A stretch of DNA of 30,394 nt from SSEF01 sp964398485 (GTDB lineage Bacteria > Patescibacteriota > Minisyncoccia > Moranbacterales > UBA1568): assembly GCA_964398485.1 (NCBI GenBank), contig CAYNMD010000010.1:1-30394 (forward strand), written 5' to 3'. The position numbers were made by a program, and so were the translations under genes. This document shows positions 8,407-16,854 of this stretch, piece by piece. Positions within the stretch are counted from its first letter, which is position 1, and each line of letters starts with the position of its first letter. The notes beneath the pieces were generated by a model. It saw nothing but the letters and a program-made list of their open reading frames with translations, was not told the origin of the DNA and did no database searches.

Positions 8407-9315
8407 CTAAGCAGCAGATGAATTATTGAGCACACTAAAATCAGCTTTCTTATACGTAAGCTTAGCTTCGAGGGCTGATTTATCCTGATCCCGATAAATA
8501 CCGTCAATCTTTCCATCGCGCATATTGAGAGCCGTCTTGGAATAGCGAATATACTCGAGGTCGTGAGTCACCATGATAATAGTCTTCCCCATCTGATTTA
8601 GGTTATTGAGAAGATACATAAGATTCTGTCCAGCTTCATAATCAAGGTTTCCTGTTGGTTCATCGGCTACCAAAACTTCTGGTTCCGTAATAATAGCTCG
8701 AGCTACAGCGACACGTTGCTGTTGTCCACCAGAAAGTTCCATAGGATGATAGTGGGCCCAAGTTTCCATTTTCATAATTTTGAGAGTTTCGTAAGCTTTT
8801 TCAAGACATTCCGTTTTCTCCTTTCCCAAAAGCATGAGTGGAAACGCCACATTTTCCAAAACAGTCAGTGACTTTACCCAGTTTGATTGCTGATACACCA
8901 TACCAATGTGATGCTTTCGAAACTGAGCCCGATCATCCTCATTGCGTCCCGCATACATATCCTCACCAAGAAAAAGAATCTTCCCCTTCGTCGGCGGTTC
9001 CAAACCGAGCAATATGTGAAGTAGTGTTGATTTGCCACAACCAGAAGCACCAAAAAGAACCATGAAATCCCCTCGAGTCACTGTAAAAGAAACACCTTTA
9101 AGAACCAGGACCATTTGGGTACCAATATCAAAGGCCTTAAAAACTTCATTGGCTTCAATAATAACTTCACCAGATGAGGAGGAGAGGTGTTTCGCTTGAG
9201 ACTGCGCTGCCGCTTGAGCTGAAGGAAGAACAAAATCATTTGGCTGGCCAGTGGGTACTTCCACCGGAGGTACTCCTAGCTGTTCTTTTGTCTTTTTTTT
9301 CAGAGAAGATGGCAT
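8407..9315 (-). CDS. ABC transporter ATP-binding protein (MacB/LolD type)
   Basis: 302 residues. A low-complexity Gln/Ala/Pro/Ser-rich N-terminal extension of about 48 residues precedes the nucleotide-binding domain: Walker A GASGCGKST (89-97), Q-loop YQQ (141-143), signature LSGGQQQR (194-201), Walker B VLVADEPT (214-221), D-loop and switch His MVTHD (H251). The MVYQQSNWVKSLTVLENV stretch is typical of the LolD/MacB/FtsE subgroup that pairs with FtsX-fold permeases. It starts 9 nt after the giant gene's stop and ends 1 nt before the permease ATG, indicating translational coupling. The function of the N-terminal extension is unknown. Confidence 0.93.
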   Translation of the reverse strand: MPSSLKKKTKEQLGVPPVEVPTGQPNDFVLPSAQAAAQSQAKHLSSSSGEVIIEANEVFKAFDIGTQMVLVLKGVSFTVTRGDFMVLFGASGCGKSTLLHILLGLEPPTKGKILFLGEDMYAGRNEDDRAQFRKHHIGMVYQQSNWVKSLTVLENVAFPLMLLGKEKTECLEKAYETLKIMKMETWAHYHPMELSGGQQQRVAVARAIITEPEVLVADEPTGNLDYEAGQNLMYLLNNLNQMGKTIIMVTHDLEYIRYSKTALNMRDGKIDGIYRDQDKSALEAKLTYKKADFSVLNNSSAA

Positions 9316-9324
9316 AAAGTCGAC

Positions 9325-12300
9325 CTACTGACCAAGAATTGAACGGAGGCTAGTAATCACCAAATCGAGAGCATTGGCAGTAGCCTTGGGGGTAATAGCA
9401 ACTGTATCGATAGAATTTCCTACATTTCCCGCCTTGTCTCGAGAAACTACCCGAAGATGGTACACCTTGGATGGAGTAAGTCCCGAGATAATAACTGTAT
9501 GATTAGTGACAAGGTTATCATCCTGTCCAGTTTTTTGCGGATAATTACTTCCGGTACCCTCTCCATATTCTACCTGAGAAGTAGAGGCTTCGTCAGTAGT
9601 CCAGGACACAATAATTTGAGCTTCTGCTTGCTCATCTGAACTCTCTGACTTCTTTACCGAAACAGTCCCCTCAACATTAACATCAATAACCTGTGGAGGC
9701 CGGGTATCGGTAGCTGTAGTAAAGCGCTGCGGATCAGACAGGGCTTCATTTCCAGCTTTATCTTGACCTTTCACTACCAAAACATAGGGGGTCTGAGGTT
9801 GGAGACTCTTCAGCATTACTCGATGTTCTCCCTTCACAAGTTTCACATTGACTTCATCTTTCGCCTCCTCAGGGCGCCCATCAGGATAATAGGTAACGAT
9901 AGAGGATGTCTCCGTATTTGTTGCCCACGTAACAAGCATGATTGTTTGTGCTGACCCTCGTACCTGCTGAATGCGCACATTTGACACCTTAGGTCGAGGC
10001 AGGGTTTCAAAAGTCAAAACACTACCATCATATTCTTCATCTTCACTATCAAGAGTATTTACTTTGTAAAAATACTTCGTCCCATCTTGAAGATTATCAA
10101 GAGTAACATTGTAGGTTGTTTTGGTTGTCGAAGTAGAAATTTCTTTAACACTTCCAAAAGATGCCGTGGTACCGTAGTATATTTTTGCCTTATTCGCATC
10201 CTGGGTAGTAAATTCCAAGACCACGCTCGTAAGGCCAACCGTTTTTACATTTGGATCAGTTACTGTGGGGGCTGGCAAGGTTTCAAAAGAATCCTCAGTT
10301 GAAGTTCCTGTATTACCATCTTCATCAGTCCATTTAGCCTTAAAATAATAACGTGTTCCAGGAGAAAGATTGGAAAGACTTATCTCATGATCAGTCACTT
10401 GTTCAGAGTTGCTTGGTTCCTCACTAAAATAGTTACGGGCACTTTTCCCATACTGAATCTTGCTATCTGAAGCACGTTCAGTTCCCCAGGAAATCGTTGC
10501 TGAACGCGTCGTGATTAATGATACTTTTGGTTCAGTAGTCATTTCCGCTGCTGTCGTAAATCGCCCAGTAGGCAAGAGCTCTACTGCCGTTGAAAATGAG
10601 CCACAGTTATGGACATTATCACACGCCCTAACCTTGTAATAGTATGTCTGTTGAGCCAGCCCCGTATCAACAAAGGCTATACCCGTCGTCGAAGCTGCTT
10701 CAGCATAGGTCGATCCGTCAGTCGATCGATAGATTTCATAATCCTCCACTACTCCCGATGATGGTGGCTCCCACGAAAGGGCGATCTTCCATGAGTTTGT
10801 ACTCTTCACTGATACATCAGCAATCTCAACATTAAGCGGTATTCCTGGAGCGCTCGTGTTCGCCGTAAAGGTAACACTATCATAGGCGCCATAATTGATA
10901 GCTCCACCAACACTATCATCATTCTTTGCTACCACATAAAAGGTATTGGTGCCTACTTGGGTAGCAAAGGCTCCCGCTGAAATAGAGGTAGCTCCAGCTG
11001 AAGTAAAGGTACAGGTAACCTCTGACGGCAACGTGTTAACAGTGTAGCAATAAGTAAGATCGCTTACATCACCCGAGTAACTCGATGGTGGATCCCACGA
11101 AAAAGCGAAGGAGTTTGTAGTGTTGGTCGCCGGACTCACATCAAGATTCTGCGGAGCAGTTGGTCCAGTACCTGAATAATAGAAGGCTACCTGTACATTG
11201 CTACTCGAAACATTCCCGGCATTATCTAGAGTGCGAAGATAGAAAAAGTTTTCACCGGTCTGATAGGCCGCCCCCGGCAAATTAATCGATAGACTTGAGG
11301 TAGTTGATGACCAACTTCCTGGATTAACACTTGCGCCTACTTGATACTGATAACCCGCTACACCAGAGGCTGTGTCACTTGCGGTATTCGTCCAGAAAAA
11401 AGTGAAATCATTGGTCGCTGCGTAACCAGTGGGTGCCACCGTTACTCCATTTGGATTCTGCGGCCCTGCACTATCAAGCTTATAAACAAATGGGGCATAG
11501 ATACTACTCACATTCTGCGCATTATCCCGAGCCCGAATACGAAGATAATACGTGGTCCCGCTGGCCATACTTGATGGAACAAAACTGTTCCCAACCTGAA
11601 ACACACCAGCCGTCTGAGGATCAGCAGTATTATCAGTTCCAAAGTAAACATAGTAGCCAGCAAGACCTGATCCAGCATCACTCGCTCCTGACCAACTAAA
11701 ATAAGGTGCTGTGTAAGAATACCAGGTATTGGTAGTGAGACTTACTAAACCACCCGTTTGATCAAGTGCTGTGAGACTACTCGGGGCTGTTGGGACTACC
11801 AAATCAGAAGTCGAATCCATCACTACCTCATCAAGACTCACTAATTGATTCCCATTACCAAGAAAAATAGCCTGCCATAAGAATCCGTCATCTGTCACGG
11901 GAAAAGTGCTCATATTCGTATTGATCACACTCGCACCATTGGCCTCGGTAAATCCAGATGACACCACCCAAGCTGAGCCATTCCAATACTTCCAAGTAGC
12001 TCCACCATCATCCGACAAACGGTAGGTAAGCGCACCACCATTAGCTACCTCTGTTACCGAAAAGGCATCCCACGATGCTACCCCCGACAGGCGAACAGCG
12101 CTGGTCGGCTGGACAGCCACTCTCGTGTTGGTATAGGGCGTTGTATTAAATGAAGCGCGTGCTGTATTACTGATACGAACTTCATCAAGCATTCCTCCAA
12201 AAGCTGATATGGCCCGACCCGCTACCACTCCTCCTGCGTGTGTCCCCAAAAGAAGCGGGTGCACAGTATCTGACATAGTAGCCGTAGTAGCTACACTCGC

Positions 12301-15300
12301 GTTTTCTGTACCGTCGATATACAGCTTCAATGTACTCCCGTTGTAAGTTACTGCTAGATGATGCCAGATGGTATCTTGGGTAGTTGAACTTGATTCGAGA
12401 AGAATATTACCGCCATAAGCCCAAATAGTTGCATCACTGTTGGCCGAAAGACCAGTCCCGGCATAGAGTTTTCCACGATAAACTGCCATCGCTGCAATGC
12501 GCTCGATAATATTGGTCCAACCAGAATTCGCGCCATCACCTCCAATGCGTGACCAAGTACTCGTATTGTAACGCCATACCTCACCCTCACCAGTTCCATC
12601 ACCAAGACTTACGATAAGATCACCATTAAAAGTCACCATCGATTTGATACGCTCGTAGAGAGCATCGGTCCAGCTGCCATTTAGCCCATCACCAGCAATC
12701 GCTGCACTCCCCCAACTCGTTCCATTCCACTTCCAGAGTTCGGCATCGCCAGTACTAGCTCCTAACCCAGCATAGAGTTCTCCTCGATACCAAGTAAGAG
12801 CCGTCACTTCTTCATAGGTCGTGTTGGCCCAACTTGAGTTGACTGTATCACCACCAAGTTTGGTCCAGCCAGCTGTTTGAGTACAGCTCGACCCTGTATC
12901 GCAAGTCCATACTTCAGCGTCACCCGCACTGGACCCAAGCCCAACGTATAGATTCGTGCCGCGAGCTGTCATGCTCCAGACTGCTTCAAATGTTGTATTG
13001 TTCCAACTCTGCCCTCCTGATCCAGTAGCATCACCACCACGGAAAGTCCAACCCGCCGTTGTAGTACACGTTGCCGCCAAATCACAGGTCCACAGCTCTC
13101 CATCGCCGGCAGCCGTACCCTGAAGACCCACGTAAAGCGTAGAGCCAATGACTGTCATGGCTGTCACCGAACGCTTTGTTCCTGCTGCCCAGGATTGACC
13201 GCCGGCCCCACTTCCATCTCCTCCAATCTTGGTCCAAGCGCTCCCATTCCAGCTCCATACTTCGGCATCACCATTGGTCCCTCCACCGATACCAGCAATA
13301 AGCGTCCCGTTATAACCCGTCATCGAGGTAACCGAACGATAAGTCACCGCTGAAGAAGTTGGGTGCCCATAGGCCCATGAACTATTGATACCCTGACCAC
13401 CAATCATGGTCCAATTGGTTCCGTTGTACTCCCACACAGTCGCATTACCATTGGAGGTTGCTGCTGCTTGATCATCACCTGTTCCGGCATAGAGTTTGCC
13501 TCCAGTGGTGGTCATAGAAACAACACCATTGAGTCCGTACACTCCCCAGCTTGAATTGAGATAATCACCAGCCAGCCTCGTCCAACCAGTTGTATCACTA
13601 CAGGTACCAGTCACATCGCAACGCCACATTTCTGCCCCAGACGTTCCCGCTGATGAACTAGCACCGACAAAAATATTATTTCCAACCTTGGCAAGGCTCG
13701 CCGCATAAAGAAAAGAAGCGCCCGTCGTATTTCCCCATGACTGACCACTCGCTCCATTACCATCACCACCAAGCTTGGACCAACTTGGACTTGAATCACA
13801 GGTTGTACATTTCCATACTTCAGCATCACCGGCAGTATCCCCAAGTCCAGCATAAACGGTTGTCCCATCAGCCAAAAGACTCCACACACGTTCAAAGGTG
13901 CTCGCTGCCCAGCTCGAATTAAGTGCATCACCACCAACCTGAGTCCAACCAGAAGTCGTCGTACAAGTACCTCCAAGGTCACAGCGCCAGACATCAGCAT
14001 CACCTGCTGTTATTCCTAAGCCAACATAAATAATCGTGCCACTTGAAGTAAGGGAACGAATTTCTTCGATAGTATTAGTCCATGACTGTCCGCCAGAACC
14101 CGTTGCGTCACCTCCGCGCTTAGTCCAACCAGAAGTAGTGGTACACGATGAGGTCGCACAGGTCCAGAGCTCGGCATCCCCAGCACTTGTTCCAAGTCCA
14201 ACTGCCAGAGTCGTCCCGTTGACGAGAGTCATGGCTGAGACTTCTTCATAGGTACTCGTGGCCCATGACTGGCCAGCTGATCCCGATCCATCACCACCAA
14301 CTTTCGTCCATGATGGGCTACTGTCACAGCTTGTACATTTCCATACTTCAGCATCACCCGCCGTCGTTCCTAGTCCTGCGTAGATAGTAGTCCCATCCGC
14401 CACCATGGTCGTGACGCGTTCGTATGGACCAGGACTCGCAATAACCCAGCTAGAATTTACCGTATCACCACCCACCTTGGTCCAAGTTGAACCATTGTAT
14501 CGCCACACCTCTGCTTCGCCGGAACTATTTCCAATACCAGCATAAATATTGGTACCATCAGAAACGATAGAAGAAGCATCCTCATAGAATCCATCATCCC
14601 AGCTGGAGTTAATCCCGTCACCACCAATCTTGGACCAGGCTGGACTCGTCGCGCAACTTGTACATTTCCATACCTCAGCATCACCTGTTACTGTGGTCCC
14701 CGTCGTAATGCTTCCGAGCGCTACATAAATATCACTCCCCACCACCACCTGATTCCAAACGAAATTTTTACTATTAGCATCCCAACTCCGATTGATCTCG
14801 GTATTGATAGATACGCCGTTATTGTTGAGCATATCAGGACCAGCCACCTGTGCCCACTGATTGGCTGACGAAGGCGCCATTTCAAACACTACCTTACCAG
14901 ATTCATTATCGTAATACAGCTGATATGGTCCCTTGTCGAGCACGCCTTGTCGCTGGCGACTCGCCGTACTATTCCAGGTTGAACCAAATTTTGTCCATGC
15001 TTCTACCGTAAAATTTCCCGTCAAAGAAAGTGAGGTTGAGTCCGCTGCTGTTACTGATGAGGTTGACCCATTAAACGAAAGTCCATTATTCAAACTTCCT
15101 GTGGTAAAGGTTCCATTAGCGACCGTCCCGTCGTTGTTATTGGAAGAACTATCATCAGCTGTACTGCCACTCGATTCATCCAAGTGATACAGAGCTGCCG
15201 TATTAGCATCACTTGCATAATTCTGCACCTTAAGCCGAGCGACGCCACCAGTTACTTCGAGGAGATTGGCATCTGATGGTGTATAGTCACCGGGAACAGA

Positions 15301-15513
15301 AAAATTCCAAGTATCGGTCGTATCAGCCGCAAGGATTTTTGGGATCACCCCATTCAAAGCAAGGTAAAATCCAGCCCCTACTCCAATACTGAGCACTGCA
15401 AATAAAACCAGTTGGATTTGCCAACGGACAACCACAAAACACCGGCTCCATCTCTGCCAGATTTTTTTCGGATTAATTTGTTTCAAGTAAGAAAAATTGA
15501 TTCGGGAAAACAT
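9325..15513 (-). CDS. Giant exported surface protein: split LamG, 14 propeller-like repeats, multiple FN3 domains
   Basis: 2062 residues. A basic N-terminus leads into a hydrophobic segment (about 31-59) ending in KILAAD, so it is a signal peptide or uncleaved anchor. The first half of a LamG jelly-roll (about 105-212; ALYHLDESSG, LSFNGSTSSV, FTVEAWTKF) is followed by 14 repeats of 50-65 residues (about 220-1035), and only then by the second LamG half (IWHHLAVTYNGSTLKLYIDG, about 1049-1068, to MLDEVRISNTARA, 1108-1120). After a linker domain come about eight fibronectin type III-like modules (about 1240-2042; WGTERASDSKIQYG and similar), ending in a short helix with no LPXTG. No enzyme motif is visible. 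It is probably an adhesin or surface-binding protein, for attachment to a host cell or glycan. It is the first gene of the cluster with the ABC pair. Confidence 0.85.
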   Translation of the reverse strand: MFSRINFSYLKQINPKKIWQRWSRCFVVVRWQIQLVLFAVLSIGVGAGFYLALNGVIPKILAADTTDTWNFSVPGDYTPSDANLLEVTGGVARLKVQNYASDANTAALYHLDESSGSTADDSSSNNNDGTVANGTFTTGSLNNGLSFNGSTSSVTAADSTSLSLTGNFTVEAWTKFGSTWNSTASRQRQGVLDKGPYQLYYDNESGKVVFEMAPSSANQWAQVAGPDMLNNNGVSINTEINRSWDANSKNFVWNQVVVGSDIYVALGSITTGTTVTGDAEVWKCTSCATSPAWSKIGGDGINSSWDDGFYEDASSIVSDGTNIYAGIGNSSGEAEVWRYNGSTWTKVGGDTVNSSWVIASPGPYERVTTMVADGTTIYAGLGTTAGDAEVWKCTSCDSSPSWTKVGGDGSGSAGQSWATSTYEEVSAMTLVNGTTLAVGLGTSAGDAELWTCATSSCTTTSGWTKRGGDATGSGGQSWTNTIEEIRSLTSSGTIIYVGLGITAGDADVWRCDLGGTCTTTSGWTQVGGDALNSSWAASTFERVWSLLADGTTVYAGLGDTAGDAEVWKCTTCDSSPSWSKLGGDGNGASGQSWGNTTGASFLYAASLAKVGNNIFVGASSSAGTSGAEMWRCDVTGTCSDTTGWTRLAGDYLNSSWGVYGLNGVVSMTTTGGKLYAGTGDDQAAATSNGNATVWEYNGTNWTMIGGQGINSSWAYGHPTSSAVTYRSVTSMTGYNGTLIAGIGGGTNGDAEVWSWNGSAWTKIGGDGSGAGGQSWAAGTKRSVTAMTVIGSTLYVGLQGTAAGDGELWTCDLAATCTTTAGWTFRGGDATGSGGQSWNNTTFEAVWSMTARGTNLYVGLGSSAGDAEVWTCDTGSSCTQTAGWTKLGGDTVNSSWANTTYEEVTALTWYRGELYAGLGASTGDAELWKWNGTSWGSAAIAGDGLNGSWTDALYERIKSMVTFNGDLIVSLGDGTGEGEVWRYNTSTWSRIGGDGANSGWTNIIERIAAMAVYRGKLYAGTGLSANSDATIWAYGGNILLESSSTTQDTIWHHLAVTYNGSTLKLYIDGTENASVATTATMSDTVHPLLLGTHAGGVVAGRAISAFGGMLDEVRISNTARASFNTTPYTNTRVAVQPTSAVRLSGVASWDAFSVTEVANGGALTYRLSDDGGATWKYWNGSAWVVSSGFTEANGASVINTNMSTFPVTDDGFLWQAIFLGNGNQLVSLDEVVMDSTSDLVVPTAPSSLTALDQTGGLVSLTTNTWYSYTAPYFSWSGASDAGSGLAGYYVYFGTDNTADPQTAGVFQVGNSFVPSSMASGTTYYLRIRARDNAQNVSSIYAPFVYKLDSAGPQNPNGVTVAPTGYAATNDFTFFWTNTASDTASGVAGYQYQVGASVNPGSWSSTTSSLSINLPGAAYQTGENFFYLRTLDNAGNVSSSNVQVAFYYSGTGPTAPQNLDVSPATNTTNSFAFSWDPPSSYSGDVSDLTYCYTVNTLPSEVTCTFTSAGATSISAGAFATQVGTNTFYVVAKNDDSVGGAINYGAYDSVTFTANTSAPGIPLNVEIADVSVKSTNSWKIALSWEPPSSGVVEDYEIYRSTDGSTYAEAASTTGIAFVDTGLAQQTYYYKVRACDNVHNCGSFSTAVELLPTGRFTTAAEMTTEPKVSLITTRSATISWGTERASDSKIQYGKSARNYFSEEPSNSEQVTDHEISLSNLSPGTRYYFKAKWTDEDGNTGTSTEDSFETLPAPTVTDPNVKTVGLTSVVLEFTTQDANKAKIYYGTTASFGSVKEISTSTTKTTYNVTLDNLQDGTKYFYKVNTLDSEDEEYDGSVLTFETLPRPKVSNVRIQQVRGSAQTIMLVTWATNTETSSIVTYYPDGRPEEAKDEVNVKLVKGEHRVMLKSLQPQTPYVLVVKGQDKAGNEALSDPQRFTTATDTRPPQVIDVNVEGTVSVKKSESSDEQAEAQIIVSWTTDEASTSQVEYGEGTGSNYPQKTGQDDNLVTNHTVIISGLTPSKVYHLRVVSRDKAGNVGNSIDTVAITPKATANALDLVITSLRSILGQ
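12409..14856 (-). repeat. 14 tandem protein repeats (propeller-like blades) inside the giant gene
   Basis: Each unit follows GGDG..NSSW (or GSGGQSW), then a YE.V.SM-like strand, IYAGLG, GDAEVW and a W.K. ending. Unit starts at residues 224, 297, 348, 406, 467, 527, 582, 648, 705, 764, 826, 887, 940 and 991 give 14 units, which fits two seven-bladed propellers. Eight units carry a Cys pair after the VW (CxxC to Cx5C spacing); the other units have YN or WN there. DNA similarity is high in places (for example the near-identical stretches around 13806, 14334 and 14660), pointing to recent duplication. Confidence 0.85.
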
Positions 15514-15564
15514 GGCTCATACACCAAAGAAACATGACCATTTCAAAGAAGGCCATACCCTCTA

Positions 15565-15573
15565 ATTCTATCA
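15565..15573 (-). promoter_or_regulatory. Extended -10 promoter of the giant-protein operon
   Basis: The minus strand reads TGATAGAAT, a TGn followed by TAGAAT, about 52 nt upstream of the ATG at 15513. The -35 position (TTACAT) is poor. No other promoter-like sequence is visible before the start, and the downstream genes are spaced 1-24 nt apart. Confidence 0.6.
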
Positions 15574-15589
15574 CGAAATTTCCCCAAAT

Positions 15590-15615
15590 GTAAAAAGTCC
15601 CATTGGACTTTTTAC
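15590..15615 (-). terminator. Terminator of ychF
   Basis: A perfect 11-bp inverted repeat (15590-15600 and 15605-15615) with a 4-nt loop and a T-run in the 3' arm lies 25 nt past the ychF stop. It separates ychF from the giant-protein promoter. Confidence 0.75.
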
Positions 15616-15640
15616 CACAAAACGAAAGATGATTTTCTTG

Positions 15641-16693
15641 CTATATTTTGAAGATAATCACATCGCCATCCTGGACAATATACTCCTTACCCTCAAGCCT
15701 CACCCACCCTTTCTCGCGAGCCACCGCATAACTTCCCGCTTCAAGCAGCTTGTCCCACAAAATAATCTCCGCGCGAATAAACTTCTCCTCAAAGTCGCCG
15801 TGGATTGCTGCTCCGGCTTGTGGAGCTGTTGAACCGATCCGCACGGTCCAAGCCCGACTCTCGGTATCACCAGTTGTAAAATACGTCATGAGACCCAAAA
15901 GCTTGTAGGCCGCCCGAATGAGATCCGGAAGATGCGATGAAAGACCCATCTCAGCTGCTTCATCAGCCGAAAGTTCGATGAGCTCCTCTTCGATTTTGAT
16001 GTCGAGTTTCACGTGTGGCTTCTCGGCAAGTAATGGAGGGAGCGGTGCGTCCACATCCGACACATTGTAGACATAGAGAAATGGCTTCGCCGTCAGAAGC
16101 TGCAGTCCCCGGGCAATTTTTTGTTCGGCTTCGTTGGTAAGTGTAGCCAAGTATTCATTGGCCAATTTTCCGGCCTGCAGTTCTGTTTCCAGCTTCTCCA
16201 AAATTGGCAGTTCCATCAGCGCTTCCTTATTATTCCCCCGAGCTTCCTTAGCTGTTTTTACTTTGCGTTTACTCACTGTCTCGAGATCGGCGAGAATAAG
16301 CTCGGTGTTAATTACCTCGATATCATTCTGTGGATCGATTTTGTTGTGAACATGAATAATATCACCATTCTCAAACACTCGTACTACCTGGATAATCGCG
16401 TCCACTTCACGAATATTGGCCAAAAATTTGTTCCCCAGACCTTCTCCAGTTGATGCTCCTTTGACCAACCCAGCAATATCGACGAACTCAACTACCGCTG
16501 GTACCGTTTTAACACTCTTGGAAAACGCTGCCAATTTCCCCAGCCGCTCATCCGGCACCTCGACTATTCCCACATTGGGCTCGATAGTGCAAAAAGGATA
16601 ATTGTTAATATCCACTGGCTTTTTGGTCAGGGCTTTAAAAAGGGTTGACTTGCCAACATTAGGGAGACCGACGATACCGACTTGGAGTGCCAT
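15641..16693 (-). CDS. ychF: Ribosome-associated ATPase/GTPase YchF (OLA1 family)
   Basis: 350 residues, slightly shorter than the usual ~363. G1 is GLPNVGKST (9-17), G3 DIAG (73-76). The G4 position reads NVSD (210-213) instead of NKxD, as expected for YchF, which prefers ATP. A helical insertion (about 130-200) precedes a C-terminal TGS-like domain (about 268-349; AWTVRIGSTAPQAGAAIHGDF is typical). YchF binds ribosomes and takes part in stress responses and translation quality control. The gene is transcribed alone: it has its own promoter (16721-16749) and terminator (15590-15615). Confidence 0.97.
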   Translation of the reverse strand: MALQVGIVGLPNVGKSTLFKALTKKPVDINNYPFCTIEPNVGIVEVPDERLGKLAAFSKSVKTVPAVVEFVDIAGLVKGASTGEGLGNKFLANIREVDAIIQVVRVFENGDIIHVHNKIDPQNDIEVINTELILADLETVSKRKVKTAKEARGNNKEALMELPILEKLETELQAGKLANEYLATLTNEAEQKIARGLQLLTAKPFLYVYNVSDVDAPLPPLLAEKPHVKLDIKIEEELIELSADEAAEMGLSSHLPDLIRAAYKLLGLMTYFTTGDTESRAWTVRIGSTAPQAGAAIHGDFEEKFIRAEIILWDKLLEAGSYAVAREKGWVRLEGKEYIVQDGDVIIFKI

Positions 16694-16720
16694 AAAATAA
16701 GCTCACAAAATATCAAAAGG

Positions 16721-16749
16721 ATTGTGACAAGAAGTGTGAGAAAAGTCAA
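16721..16749 (-). promoter_or_regulatory. ychF promoter
   Basis: On the minus strand TTGACT (16744-16749), 17 nt, then CACAAT (16721-16726) preceded by TGT, so both a good -35 and an extended -10. The predicted leader is about 20 nt. Confidence 0.6.
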
Positions 16750-16753
16750 CGAA

Positions 16754-16794
16754 AAAAGGGCGCCTCGTTGCTTCACAGCATGAGACGCCCTTTT
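16754..16794 (-). terminator. Strong rho-independent terminator of the lipoprotein gene
   Basis: A 13-nt inverted repeat (16754-16766 and 16782-16794, one mismatch) has a GGGCG/CGCCC core. On the minus strand it is followed by a run of six T. It lies about 60 nt beyond the lipoprotein stop and directly upstream of the ychF -35 box. Confidence 0.85.
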
Positions 16795-16854
16795 GGGAGC
16801 GATGCAGTGCACCACTCACCTATTGGCCTGTTAGGCCCCGATTCCGACGATCGG

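Noticed and set aside
8406..8516. Upstream start for the permease at 8516
   Set aside because: It would overlap the ATPase by 110 nt and begins without ATG; the ATG at 8405 immediately follows the ATPase stop.
12354..14684. Several open frames of 60-130 codons inside the giant gene on both strands
   Set aside because: They are out-of-frame shadows created by the repetitive coding sequence.
12409..14856. CRISPR array
   Set aside because: The repeats are 150-190 nt, diverged, in frame and protein-coding; there are no short direct repeats with unique spacers here or elsewhere in the window.
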